Source of the DNA: Granulosicoccus sp045110475
Lineage (GTDB): Bacteria; Pseudomonadota; Gammaproteobacteria; Granulosicoccales; Granulosicoccaceae
DNA: 64,000 nucleotides
NCBI GenBank assembly: GCA_045110475.1
Contig: JBGCGC010000129.1
Span: forward strand, 1 to 64,000
Direction of reading: 5' to 3'
Positions 35,349 to 44,841 of this stretch are shown here, one piece after another. The translations under genes were made by a program, and so were the position numbers. Each line of letters starts with the position of its first letter. The first letter of the stretch is position 1. The notes below the pieces were generated by a model, which saw only the letters and a list, made by a program, of their open reading frames with translations, was not told where the DNA came from and did not search any database.

Positions 35349-36860
35349 CTACAAACTGCAAGGTTGGCCAATGGATAAAAATGCAACATTGTCAGCGTAG
35401 ACGATACCGGCCGATGCATCCTTGAATATCGTAGGAACGGCATAATGCGCGATATCGGGGGCAATGACGTTGGACAACTGAAATGTACCGTCGAAGCGCC
35501 GCTCAATGGTGAGTTTGTCTTCTTCTCCATAAATAGTTTGCCATGATTCGTCCAGCCAGAAAATCGTCAGTTCTGCTTTGTGCACATAGCCACTGAACAT
35601 TAGATGTGCGCTAAATGAATATTGCTGGCCACCAGTGATGTCCAGAATAATTCCATAATTTCCATATTGATTAATATCTCCGATTTGCAAGATCGGTGAT
35701 GATGTTGCCTCTGGGTGGTCGACGCGAATAGCAAGATCTGTGAATAGTGCGTCCTGGTAAAAATTGTCCTCCAGTGCATTATCAAACTCGGCATTTACAT
35801 AGAGATTGCAGTAACTATCCTTGTGTGTCATGTCCAGTTTTGTGGCAGATCCTTGCGCCTGTTCATCATTGTCTATTGTACTAATTGAAGCTAATAGTGG
35901 TGTTGTGCTTTCTTCTTGCGTCCACCAGATGCTAATGACTATGCATATGGCGAGAACGACAGCTAGCGCAATACCCGGAGTGTGCTTTACGGTAGTTGAG
36001 CAATGTTTGTTGCAATCTATCGAATCAGGATATGCTGCCTGAATGAGTGCGGCATGGAATGTTTGAACGTTTTTAAAGCGTTGACTGGGAATTTTATTCA
36101 ACGCTTTACCAAACACGAGATCCATTGATGGTGAGAAGTCCGGCCGAAGCTCGCGAATTGGTGTAGCTTGGGTGTATAACTGATGGTGCAAGGCAGTAGC
36201 TGCAGTGGCCTGCAATTCAGAAAATGGCCATTGTCCAGTAAGTAGTTCATAAATCACTATTGCCAACGCATATTGATCGCTGTCTGGTGACGGCAAGTCC
36301 CCATGTATTAATTCTGGAGCGAGGTAGCGCGGCGTACCAGCAAGCTCGTTTGCAACGGTGATTGTTTGATCAAAAGCTGCCCTTCCAATTCCGAAATCGA
36401 CGATCTTTACCTCACGATTATTTGAAATCAGAATGTTGTTGGGATTAATATCACCATGGACTATTCCGTTGGAATGAGCAAAAGCTAATGCATCCGTTAA
36501 TGACTTATTGAGTGATAGAGCAAGATTAGTTTCCAGTAAGCGTTGTTCGGAATTGGAATCCAGATCCAGCCATTGCCGCAATGATGTGCCTTCTACCCAT
36601 TGAGTTGCCAGAAAAACCTTTGAACCTATTTCACCGGCCGCAACGAAGGTAGCAATGTTGGGATGATTCAGCGTGTTAAGAACTCGCGCCTCACGCTCTA
36701 TACACAAGGGGTTACCACCCGGATTTATTACTTTGAGTGCAACGGTTTGGGCTGTTGCCTCATGCCGCGCCTTGTACACGGTGGCTGTGCCGCCGCTGGC
36801 GGTCAGATCAAGCAGTTTGAAACCGGCCGATTCGGCTTGTTGTTCACTCAGCAAATACAT
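35349..36860 (-). CDS. Membrane Ser/Thr protein kinase with extracytoplasmic beta-rich domain
   Basis: A 503-aa bacterial Ser/Thr kinase. It has a Gly-rich loop ASGGTATVYKA (about 20-30), catalytic Lys in ALKVI, the catalytic loop HGDINPNN (about 137-144; HGD, so a non-RD-type kinase), DFGIGRA (about 155-161) and the APE-like APELIHGD. One membrane helix (TPGIALAVVLAICIVISIWW, about 294-313) leads to about 185 periplasmic residues with a jelly-roll look, like carbohydrate-binding modules. This suggests a receptor kinase sensing an external ligand and signalling to the FHA protein encoded next. Confidence 0.88.
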   Translation of the reverse strand: MYLLSEQQAESAGFKLLDLTASGGTATVYKARHEATAQTVALKVINPGGNPLCIEREARVLNTLNHPNIATFVAAGEIGSKVFLATQWVEGTSLRQWLDLDSNSEQRLLETNLALSLNKSLTDALAFAHSNGIVHGDINPNNILISNNREVKIVDFGIGRAAFDQTITVANELAGTPRYLAPELIHGDLPSPDSDQYALAIVIYELLTGQWPFSELQATAATALHHQLYTQATPIRELRPDFSPSMDLVFGKALNKIPSQRFKNVQTFHAALIQAAYPDSIDCNKHCSTTVKHTPGIALAVVLAICIVISIWWTQEESTTPLLASISTIDNDEQAQGSATKLDMTHKDSYCNLYVNAEFDNALEDNFYQDALFTDLAIRVDHPEATSSPILQIGDINQYGNYGIILDITGGQQYSFSAHLMFSGYVHKAELTIFWLDESWQTIYGEEDKLTIERRFDGTFQLSNVIAPDIAHYAVPTIFKDASAGIVYADNVAFLSIGQPCSL

Positions 36861-36988
36861 ATTCGTTGCATTGATGGGTTAAAAGTACAGCGTCTTCATT
36901 GCAATATAGACAAAGTTAACATAGCGACCTGTTTTTGACTGTAAAGCGACCCAAAGGAGACCTGATAGATGCTCTGAATTCATGAATA

Positions 36989-38416
36989 ATGGCTGTCAAG
37001 TTGTTTTCTTACGCAAAACTACTGGGTAGAACCATGTTCAACGTTAAAACCACACTCCAAGCTTATGTGCCTTTTTCAGGGCGCGTAGTGTCAACTGTAG
37101 CGGTTGCGCTGCTGTGCCTGACAACTTCTGACACCGGCCGCGCTGATCGATGGGCATTGAAAGAACGGTTCTCGGGTGACCCTGCATCACCATCACAAGA
37201 GCTTCTGCCCCGTAATTTTGACTATGTGGTCACTCATCGTACCCAGCCCAAGGAACAGTTTTCGAAACTTTATATGCCCTATCCTGCAGATCACGATGAG
37301 AGCTGCGCAGGACCTGATCCTTCGGTCGTTCCTACACGTCAGCATCAGGTATATACACGACAGACGTCCAATGGGCAAAACCCGGACGAAAGCTTTTTTA
37401 TCTGCAAGCACCATATGATGTCTTCGATGGGCGAGGTAGGCCCCTACTCGGTGAGCGCATTCTGGCCTAGGCAAGAGTTTGATTTTTCTGATGGAGGTAA
37501 TTTGCGATTTGATGTCAATGTGAACGAAGGACATTCACAGCGGCATTGGTGGGAGATCATGATCGTTCCAAGAGCACAACTGAAGGTGGGTGCAGGCCCC
37601 GTCGATTCTGCTATTGACGAAACCTATCCCGTCGATCGTATCGTCCTGGACTTTCGAAATCTGGTTAGGAGAGTAAAAATTGGTACGGGAGCGCTGGCAC
37701 CTGATGGCTGGATTGTCAATGAACGTGAGTTTGCTCAGTATGACTGGGCCTATTGGGGCGCATTGCATCCCGATGACCCTGCGCTGAAAGATCGAAGAAT
37801 ACGACGAACCATGCGCATACATTTGCGAAAGAATAAGGTTCAATGGGGTATTCGTACAGAATCGGGCGTTTGGGATACTTATTCGGTTCCCATTCCGGGT
37901 GGGCTTCCGTTTGATCGCGGACTTGTGGTCTTCAAGACACATGCATACACCCCTTACAAACAAAACAACTACGACACGTACACATTTCATTGGGACAATA
38001 TCTTATTTGATGGCCCTGTTGTAGGTAAGTATCATGTGGACGCTGCGGATGACGTGGTTTATTTACAGCGCGATGGCCATCGTCAAATGGGTGATTCGCA
38101 GTCAGTCAATATCAGTCTGACAGAAATAGGCGACAACCCCGTTCTGTTCGGCCAACTCAATAGTCCCAAGCGGGGTCAAGTCCAACTAAGTATCAATGGT
38201 CGCACGGATATCTCCGTCGAACCCTATCAGTATGATCGTGATGATTGTTTCAGTAGAGACTGGAAAACGTTTCGAATGCCACTCCAACCTGACTGGTTAA
38301 TTCCCGGTGTTAATACGTTCAAGTGGACTGTTGGCCCCAGACCAGACTGTGATTATGGGCCTTATGACTGGGACGGTTATTCAGTAAAATTTCTGCAAAT
38401 TCAGACGGACCAATAG
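36989..38416 (+). CDS. Uncharacterised secreted protein
   Basis: A 475-aa protein that I cannot assign to a family. A signal peptide is visible (hydrophobic core VVSTVAVALLCLTTS, about 33-47, cleavage near GRADRW). The mature part is rich in Trp, Tyr and His and looks beta-rich (FDVNVNEGHSQRHWWEIMIV, TFHWDNILFDGP), with a short C-terminal beta domain. It has four or five cysteines, perhaps disulfides. ATG 36989 was used; ATG 37034 is an alternative. It is divergent from the Ser/Thr kinase, so the kinase/FHA pair may control it. A glycan-binding or glycan-cleaving role is conceivable but unsupported. Confidence 0.6.
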   Translation: MAVKLFSYAKLLGRTMFNVKTTLQAYVPFSGRVVSTVAVALLCLTTSDTGRADRWALKERFSGDPASPSQELLPRNFDYVVTHRTQPKEQFSKLYMPYPADHDESCAGPDPSVVPTRQHQVYTRQTSNGQNPDESFFICKHHMMSSMGEVGPYSVSAFWPRQEFDFSDGGNLRFDVNVNEGHSQRHWWEIMIVPRAQLKVGAGPVDSAIDETYPVDRIVLDFRNLVRRVKIGTGALAPDGWIVNEREFAQYDWAYWGALHPDDPALKDRRIRRTMRIHLRKNKVQWGIRTESGVWDTYSVPIPGGLPFDRGLVVFKTHAYTPYKQNNYDTYTFHWDNILFDGPVVGKYHVDAADDVVYLQRDGHRQMGDSQSVNISLTEIGDNPVLFGQLNSPKRGQVQLSINGRTDISVEPYQYDRDDCFSRDWKTFRMPLQPDWLIPGVNTFKWTVGPRPDCDYGPYDWDGYSVKFLQIQTDQ

Positions 38417-38606
38417 TGTTAAAAATCATATTGATCGCAGCTTTCTTTTTATCAGGAAAGGCGCTGGTATTTCGGATACCGAAAGAGCGTTCAGCGTTAG
38501 TCTATACCCGCGTGACCCACTAGTTGCTCAGGGTGAGTGGACAGGTCTTGGGCGTCAGGGAAAACGCTACACGATACCGCTGCGCATAAATTGAGTTTTG
38601 TGATTG
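38417..38606. other. Gap with an orphan coding-like fragment
   Basis: Between the secreted protein and the allophanate hydrolase end (convergent), the plus strand has an open stretch to a TGA at about 38594. It reads FLFIRKGAGISDTERAFSV and ends GQGKRYTIPLRIN-like (GLGRQGKRYTIPLRIN), with no start codon or Shine-Dalgarno. It is in a different frame from the upstream gene and may be the tail of a lost gene. I found no promoter or terminator by eye. Confidence 0.3.
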
Positions 38607-40409
38607 TCAGGGTTGATTGATGTAATTTTTCCACCCACCCAAATGTGTAATCTCGATAGACGTATCTACCGAACACGGCTCTGCGATGAACCCACAGGCT
38701 TCTCTCCCATCAGCCAGTTTAACTTTTCCTAAACCCAATGGTCTGGCAATATCGGCGATGAAACTGCCGAGATGCTGAGCAGGAAGAGACCAAACCTCTA
38801 CCTCTATCGCAACACCTTTCTGCGATGATTGTACTAAAGCTGGCCTCGGTATTGGTCCGTCCTGTAATGCATATAAACGATAGTCCGGGGTAGTGTTGGT
38901 ACGTTCAAGCAGATGAGCCCCCCTGTCTGTGAGCTGATAGTTTAGTGGCATCCCGTCCAGGTGTGCACCACACACAACCAGCTCCATTCTATCGGTGCTG
39001 TTGGATGATATAGCTCCTGTTTCGGGTACAGTTTGTCGGGTCGTTGCCATAGGCAAGGGATAGAGCTGTTGAATACGATTTGCGATGGAAAGTAAGCGCC
39101 GGTCGCTAAATGCAGGCCCACACAGTGTGACTCCAAATGGAAGCGCTTTATCAGTAAATGCTGTAGGTACGGCAATAGCCGCCATATCCAGTAAGTTGAC
39201 GAAATTGGTGTAATAACCAAGTTCGCTATTACGTTTGATAGGCTCTGCAAGCATCTCATTTATCGAGAAAAGCCTGCCTGCGGTTGGTGTCAGCAAGGCA
39301 TCAACAGGCTGCATTTGTTGCATACACAGTTGTTTCAGCTCATGAAGTCGATATTGGGACTGAAACGCATCAATGGCGAGCGGGGCACGGCCTTTCGAGA
39401 TGATTTCGCGTACGGCCGGGAAGATTGCATCGGGATTGTCTTTAATAAGTGGTAGAGTCGCGAGGTACCTTTCTGCAACCCATGGCCCCTCATAGAGTAA
39501 TTTTGCCACCTCATCAAATGGCCCATAGTCGATCTCGACGAGTCTGATGCCGTTTTGCTCTATGCGAGTGATACTCTGCCCATACGCTGTTTCATAATCA
39601 GAATATCCAAAGAAGCGCAGATCTTTCTGTGACAACACACCGAGGGTTAATGGCCCTTCCTGTTTAACATAAGTTTGTCCTCGATTTTCAAACTGGTTAG
39701 GCCGACTGTATCCATCGAATTTGTCAAATCCTTCTGCTACCGATAGAACATGATTGGCGTCGTCGCAGTGGAGCGCAAAGATGCTGACGCAATCCAGGCT
39801 TCTACATGCTGGCACTACGCCACTGGCAGATAGCAAACCTCGTGTTGGCTTGACGCCTACCAGATTGTTAAAGCACGCGGGCACGCGGCCAGATCCTGCC
39901 GTATCAGTTCCCAGGCTAAAGCTTGCCAGTCCCAGTGCAACTGCTACTGCTGAACCTGCACTGGAGCCACCGCTGACCATTTGCTTGTCAAAGCTATTGG
40001 CACAAGCACCATAGGGGGACCGAGTTCCATTAAGCCCGGTAGCAAATTGATCAAGATTGGCCTTGCCAAGTGGTAAAGCGCCCTGATCAATAAGCTGCTG
40101 TGCAATGAATGCCGTTTTTCGAGGCACGTAAGAAAAGGCCTCACAGGCCGCGGTTGTCGCAATTCCTGCCAGATCTATATTGTCTTTTAAAACAAACGGC
40201 ACTCCCCAGAGCGTTGAAGTCTCAGGGTCTTTATTGCCTAGCCCTTGCAACCAGGGTTCAAGCTCTTCTGCATTGAGCAAATGTATAAAAACATTATGGT
40301 CACTGTACGCCATTGCGCGTTCACGCAGATTGGCCATAAGATCAGCCGGCGTCATACCTGATGCATAGGCAGACTTTATACCGGCAAGTGTCATGTCAAT
40401 ATCGGTCAT
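38607..40409 (-). CDS. atzF: Allophanate hydrolase
   Basis: A 600-aa protein: an amidase-signature domain (about 1-440) plus the allophanate-hydrolase C-terminal domain. The Ser-cisSer-Lys triad is visible in PFVLKDNIDLAG and in GGSSAGSAVAVALGLASFSLGTDTAGSGR (about 147-175, read as two halves). It turns allophanate into ammonia and CO2. Its ATG overlaps the carboxylase stop by 4 bases. In the guanidine pathway it acts after the carboxyguanidine deiminase, with allophanate as the shared intermediate. Confidence 0.93.
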   Translation of the reverse strand: MTDIDMTLAGIKSAYASGMTPADLMANLRERAMAYSDHNVFIHLLNAEELEPWLQGLGNKDPETSTLWGVPFVLKDNIDLAGIATTAACEAFSYVPRKTAFIAQQLIDQGALPLGKANLDQFATGLNGTRSPYGACANSFDKQMVSGGSSAGSAVAVALGLASFSLGTDTAGSGRVPACFNNLVGVKPTRGLLSASGVVPACRSLDCVSIFALHCDDANHVLSVAEGFDKFDGYSRPNQFENRGQTYVKQEGPLTLGVLSQKDLRFFGYSDYETAYGQSITRIEQNGIRLVEIDYGPFDEVAKLLYEGPWVAERYLATLPLIKDNPDAIFPAVREIISKGRAPLAIDAFQSQYRLHELKQLCMQQMQPVDALLTPTAGRLFSINEMLAEPIKRNSELGYYTNFVNLLDMAAIAVPTAFTDKALPFGVTLCGPAFSDRRLLSIANRIQQLYPLPMATTRQTVPETGAISSNSTDRMELVVCGAHLDGMPLNYQLTDRGAHLLERTNTTPDYRLYALQDGPIPRPALVQSSQKGVAIEVEVWSLPAQHLGSFIADIARPLGLGKVKLADGREACGFIAEPCSVDTSIEITHLGGWKNYINQP

Positions 40410-43400
40410 TGTATTTCCTCAAGAACGATCAACGGTTGTCCTGCAGAAACGCGCTGATCGGCAGCGAAAAGAAGTTGGCGAACACATAGCCTGGCGGGTG
40501 AGGTAATCATGATTTCCATTTTCATGGATTCGACGATTTGCAGGGTCTGACCATGCTCGACGATATCGCCAGGTTCAACGCAGCTTTGCCAGACACTACC
40601 AGAAACCGGACTCTCGACAACAACGCAGTGCGCTGGCCAGTCCGCCTCGACGTGCGCTGGCTCCGGTTCTTGTGTATCGATATTGAATTGCCCGGACTTG
40701 CGCCAGTCGGCTAGCTCTCGAGCAAACGCCTCTTCACGCTGTTGTTGAAATGTGTCAATAGCAGTTTCCTGCTCTTGCCCCTGTTTGTGGCACTGTGCCA
40801 ATGAAAATTGTGTCTGCTCAATCTTCAGCGGGTAACGGCCGTGTATGAAGTCCTGCCGGATTTGTAGCAATTCATCATGGCTGACTTCGTAGAACTTGAT
40901 CTGGTCAAAAAATCGCAACAACCACGGCTTTGAGAACTCAGTGGTCTGCTTGTAGCGATTCCACATCTGTAACGTACGACCTACAAACTGATAGCCGCCA
41001 GGACCTTCCATACCATATACACACAAGTATGACCCTCCGATACCCACGGAATTTTCAGCAGTCCATGTGCGTGCTGGGTTGTATTTCGTCGTGACCAGTC
41101 GATGCGCCGGGTTGACAGGCGTTGCTACAGGTGCTCCAAGATAAACGTCACCCAGACCCATAACCAGATAGGAGGCACTGAATACAATCTGCTTTACCTC
41201 TTCAATAGAAGATAGCCCGTTAATACGACGGATAAACTCCAGATTACTTGGATACCACGGCGCATCCTTGCGTACTGACTGGTCGTATTTTTCAATAGCC
41301 AGACGACAGGCTTCATCATCCCAGGACAACGGTAGATGCACTATTCGTGATGGCACACTGGCTGACTCTACTGACGCATCGAGCATCTCTTCAGCCTCCA
41401 GTAGATGCGAAATCAGTCCACCCAGAGAGACCTTGTGACAGTTGTAATGTACCTGCAGGGAACGAATACCCGGTGTTAGTTCGATAATGCCTTGCATCGT
41501 GTTCTCTTCCAGCCACTGCATCAGTGCATGAACACGAAATCTCGATACAAGGTCCAGCGTCGGATCACCATATTCAATGAGTAGAAAGCGTTCGCCAGCG
41601 ACTCGATACACTGCCCGGGTTTTACCCGATTCGCGAGAGGCCACGATCGGGCTGGCATCAGTAGCTGGTTGCCTTGCCTGGTTGCCGGTACTCCGGGTGC
41701 CGGTTGCTGTTATGGGCTCGGGCGTATTCTCCTCACGTGTTGTTATTCCCAGTTCATCAATATGCTGCTGTTGATGACGATCAATCTGAACCGCTTCATC
41801 GATACTAGTAGCAGCAAATCTGACGGTATCTCCGGCGCGAAGCTGACCAACCATCCACAGGTCTGCATTGATCACAGTGGCAGGGCAGACAAAGCCGCCC
41901 AGCGAGGGACCGTCAGGTCCGAGAATCACTGGCATATCGCCCGTAAAATCTATGCTGCCAAAGGCGTAAGCATTGTCATGGATGTTTGATGGATGCAATC
42001 CGGCCTCACCACCATCTGAACGAGCCCATTGAGGTGCCGGGCCTATCAGGCGGACGCCGGTGCGACTGGAATTATAGTGAACCTGCCAGGCTGTCTCGAA
42101 GATCATGCTGATATCGTCAGGCGTAAAGTATTCCGGTGCCCCGTGCGGTCCATAGATAACGCGCAGCGTCCATTCTTTTTCGAAAGTAGGCCGACAGTCC
42201 ATCGGCAGGCAACGCTCCGCATGCGAGGACAGCGCAAGGGTATCATTGGTTGGCAAGCTTCTCGGCTCGGTGCGATTCAGTTCAAGTACATCACCAGCCT
42301 TTAATGCCGAACCGTTATGACCGCCAAACAATCCGAGTGTGAAGGTCGATCTTGAACCAAGATAAGCAGGGCAGGCAATGCCTCCAAGTACGCACAGGTA
42401 ACAGCGCGCTCCAGGCCCTTCCAGTCTGCCGATGTCCAGCGTCTGCCCCGCTTCTATTCTGATCGGCGACCAGCATTCAACCGGATTATCGTCAATGGTC
42501 ACGAGAGCCGATGCCCCGGTTATCACCAGCTCAGTTGTGCAACTAAAACAAAGTGCCGGGCCTTGCATGGTAATTTCAAGGCCAGCAGCAGAGCAGTCAT
42601 TGCCCAGTAAGCGATTTCCGATCTGGAATGACAAGGAATCAAACGGACCTGACGGTGGAATACCCACTGACCAGTAACCAACTCGGCCTGGCAGGTCCTG
42701 TATTGTCGTCATCGTACCACCACGCACAACATCTACGCGAGTTGGCTCAAAGACAAAGTGATCGAGGTAGCGTGTGGTCATCTGACCCTGAGCTAGCGTT
42801 GCGTCGACACTTAATGCTTGCAGATATTGAAGGTTCGTAGCGCTGCCGTAGAGCTCAACTTCACTCAAGGCGTGTTGCAATTTTGACAAAGCTAATTTGC
42901 GCGAGTTGTCGTGCACTATCAGTTTGCCAAGCATGGGATCAAAGTCGGCAGAAATTGTAATCCCCGATTCAATCCAGTGATCAACGCGCAGACCTTCATG
43001 AACCGGAAAATGCACAGACGTTAACGGACCGGCACACGGTTGAAAGTTCCGGTAAGGATCCTCTGCGTACAAGCGCACTTGAATGGCATGACCTGAAGGC
43101 TGTAGATCCGCTTTGAGTGACTCCAGCGATGCTAAACGGTCTTCTGCCTGTCGGACCATCCATTCAACCAGATCAATGCCGTACACCAGCTCTGTTACGC
43201 CGTGTTCAACCTGCAGGCGCGTGTTGACTTCCAGAAAATAGTACTCGTTGGTATCAGCATCGAGGATGAATTCTACCGTGCCCGCATTGCGATAATTAAC
43301 GCTTGCAAGCAATCTTGCTGCAATCTGATGTAACTGATCACGGCAATCTTCTGGCAAATTTGGTGCCGGGCACTCCTCGACCACTTTCTGATTGCGCCGT

Positions 43401-44098
43401 TGTGCGGAACAGTCTCGCTCACCTAGTGAGACAGCGCTACCTTTACCATCTCCGAAAACCTGCACCTCGATGTGTCGCGCTCGGTTAATGGCCTTTTCGA
43501 CAAAAACTGCGTCGTTTCCAAAATTGGTTTTACCCAGACGTTTCACTGATGAAAATGCTTCGATTAGCGCCTGCTCATCGACACACAACTGCATGCCGAT
43601 ACCACCACCGCCAGCGGTACTTTTCAGCATGACAGGAAAGCCAATACGCCGAGAATGCGCAATTGCTGCATCGACATCCAATAGAAGGCCAGAACCAGGC
43701 GGTAGTGGTACGCCTGCCGCTTGAGCCAGTTCCCGGGCTATATGTTTTTGCCCGAACTGCTCGATCTGCTTTGAAGTCGGGCCAATGAACACGATACCTT
43801 CCCGCTCACAACGATCTACGAACTCTGTGTTTTCACTGAGAAAGCCATACCCTGGATGCATTGCCTGACATTGCATCTGCTTGGCAATCGCAATCAGCTT
43901 GTCCATGTTCAGATAGGTGTCGGCTGGAAATCCATCTCCCAATGACACGCTCTTTGTCGCTCGCTGCACATGCAGGCTGTCCTGATCACTTTTTGCGTAG
44001 ACAGCAATGGATTCGATGCCCATGACATCCAGAGTACGGATGATGCGCGTTGCTATCGCTCCCCGATTAGCAATAAGCACTCTTTTGAACTCGACCAT
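40406..44098 (-). CDS. Guanidine/urea carboxylase (biotin-dependent)
   Basis: A 1230-aa multidomain enzyme annotated in many genomes as urea carboxylase. An N-terminal biotin carboxylase (VLIANRGAIATRIIRTL, GGGGIGM ATP loop, EVNTRLQVEHGVTE) is followed by an AHS2/KipA domain (TTIQDLPGRVGYWSVGIP, near 460), then an AHS1/KipI domain (about 850-1060). A C-terminal biotinyl domain carries VESMKMEI; the biotin Lys is 37 residues from the end. The start is ATG 44098, with aagga upstream. The guanidine riboswitch and deiminase pair in the operon argue that guanidine, not urea, is the real substrate. Confidence 0.92.
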   Translation of the reverse strand: MVEFKRVLIANRGAIATRIIRTLDVMGIESIAVYAKSDQDSLHVQRATKSVSLGDGFPADTYLNMDKLIAIAKQMQCQAMHPGYGFLSENTEFVDRCEREGIVFIGPTSKQIEQFGQKHIARELAQAAGVPLPPGSGLLLDVDAAIAHSRRIGFPVMLKSTAGGGGIGMQLCVDEQALIEAFSSVKRLGKTNFGNDAVFVEKAINRARHIEVQVFGDGKGSAVSLGERDCSAQRRNQKVVEECPAPNLPEDCRDQLHQIAARLLASVNYRNAGTVEFILDADTNEYYFLEVNTRLQVEHGVTELVYGIDLVEWMVRQAEDRLASLESLKADLQPSGHAIQVRLYAEDPYRNFQPCAGPLTSVHFPVHEGLRVDHWIESGITISADFDPMLGKLIVHDNSRKLALSKLQHALSEVELYGSATNLQYLQALSVDATLAQGQMTTRYLDHFVFEPTRVDVVRGGTMTTIQDLPGRVGYWSVGIPPSGPFDSLSFQIGNRLLGNDCSAAGLEITMQGPALCFSCTTELVITGASALVTIDDNPVECWSPIRIEAGQTLDIGRLEGPGARCYLCVLGGIACPAYLGSRSTFTLGLFGGHNGSALKAGDVLELNRTEPRSLPTNDTLALSSHAERCLPMDCRPTFEKEWTLRVIYGPHGAPEYFTPDDISMIFETAWQVHYNSSRTGVRLIGPAPQWARSDGGEAGLHPSNIHDNAYAFGSIDFTGDMPVILGPDGPSLGGFVCPATVINADLWMVGQLRAGDTVRFAATSIDEAVQIDRHQQQHIDELGITTREENTPEPITATGTRSTGNQARQPATDASPIVASRESGKTRAVYRVAGERFLLIEYGDPTLDLVSRFRVHALMQWLEENTMQGIIELTPGIRSLQVHYNCHKVSLGGLISHLLEAEEMLDASVESASVPSRIVHLPLSWDDEACRLAIEKYDQSVRKDAPWYPSNLEFIRRINGLSSIEEVKQIVFSASYLVMGLGDVYLGAPVATPVNPAHRLVTTKYNPARTWTAENSVGIGGSYLCVYGMEGPGGYQFVGRTLQMWNRYKQTTEFSKPWLLRFFDQIKFYEVSHDELLQIRQDFIHGRYPLKIEQTQFSLAQCHKQGQEQETAIDTFQQQREEAFARELADWRKSGQFNIDTQEPEPAHVEADWPAHCVVVESPVSGSVWQSCVEPGDIVEHGQTLQIVESMKMEIMITSPARLCVRQLLFAADQRVSAGQPLIVLEEIQ

Positions 44099-44168
44099 TG
44101 TGTTCAGCAATCCTTATTGTTATTTCACATTATCGCGGACGCTCGACAGACCAGAAAAATCAAGCTAT

Positions 44169-44810
44169 TCACTGGTTCCATGTGAGTAGCTCAATGGGAG
44201 TCGGGTTATAGCCATTGCAGGGATTGTTAAGTTGAGGGCAGTTGGAAATCAGTACAATAACGTCCATGCGTGCCGTCATTTCAACGTACTTTCCAGATCC
44301 CGAGATGCCGTCTTCAAATGTCAGCTTTCCATCTGGTGTAACAGGGACATTCATAAAAAAATTGATGTTGTGAGTAATGTCCCGCTTGCTAATGCCGTAC
44401 TCCGGGTGTTCCGCTATAGCCAGCATCCAGCTGTCTCTGCAAGCATGCATACAGCGTTTTTCCAGATCGTATCGAACCGTATTACTCTCGGTTGAGCAAG
44501 CCCCCCCCAAGGTGTCATGCCGACCGCATGTGTCTGCTACGATACTCAGCAAAACTGCATTGTTATTAGCCCGCAAGTCTGTGCCAGCACTGAGATACAA
44601 ATTACCCTGTTCGCGAATAGTATTGCTTGCACTGTAGTGAACAGATGGATCAGCTGCCGAGTAGAACAACGTATCGGCAGCCTGATTACCTTCCAGATCC
44701 ACTATTCTGAGCGTATCTCCATCGCGCAGAAGTCCGATGTAGTAGTCACCGGCATCAATCGATGTGCTGGCTATTGCATACTCTGTTTCTCTAAAGCTTT
44801 CTTTAATCAT
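44169..44810 (-). CDS. cgdB: Carboxyguanidine deiminase subunit (urea carboxylase-associated protein 2, DUF1989)
   Basis: A 213-aa DUF1989 protein of the UAAP2 type, with CGRHDTLGGACSTESNTVRY (about 110-129) holding two cysteines and a His, followed by INFFMNVPVTPDGKL and ISNCPQLNNPCNGYNPTPI near the C-terminus. With UAAP1 it forms the zinc-dependent carboxyguanidine deiminase that yields allophanate. The cgdA/cgdB lettering follows the UAAP1/UAAP2 order and is my assumption. The start is ATG 44810. The gene lies 31 bases after UAAP1 and 70 before the carboxylase. Confidence 0.86.
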   Translation of the reverse strand: MIKESFRETEYAIASTSIDAGDYYIGLLRDGDTLRIVDLEGNQAADTLFYSAADPSVHYSASNTIREQGNLYLSAGTDLRANNNAVLLSIVADTCGRHDTLGGACSTESNTVRYDLEKRCMHACRDSWMLAIAEHPEYGISKRDITHNINFFMNVPVTPDGKLTFEDGISGSGKYVEMTARMDVIVLISNCPQLNNPCNGYNPTPIELLTWNQ

Positions 44811-44841
44811 GGTTCTCTCTTGATGCACACGCCGATGGATG

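Noticed and set aside
38418..38530. Short GTG-started frame with hydrophobic N-terminus after the secreted protein
   Set aside because: About 35 codons, no Shine-Dalgarno; a second frame over the same bases looks more coding-like, so no call.
40406..44098. Urea carboxylase as the primary function
   Set aside because: The guanidine-I riboswitch and both DUF1989 genes point to guanidine; urea may still be a minor substrate.
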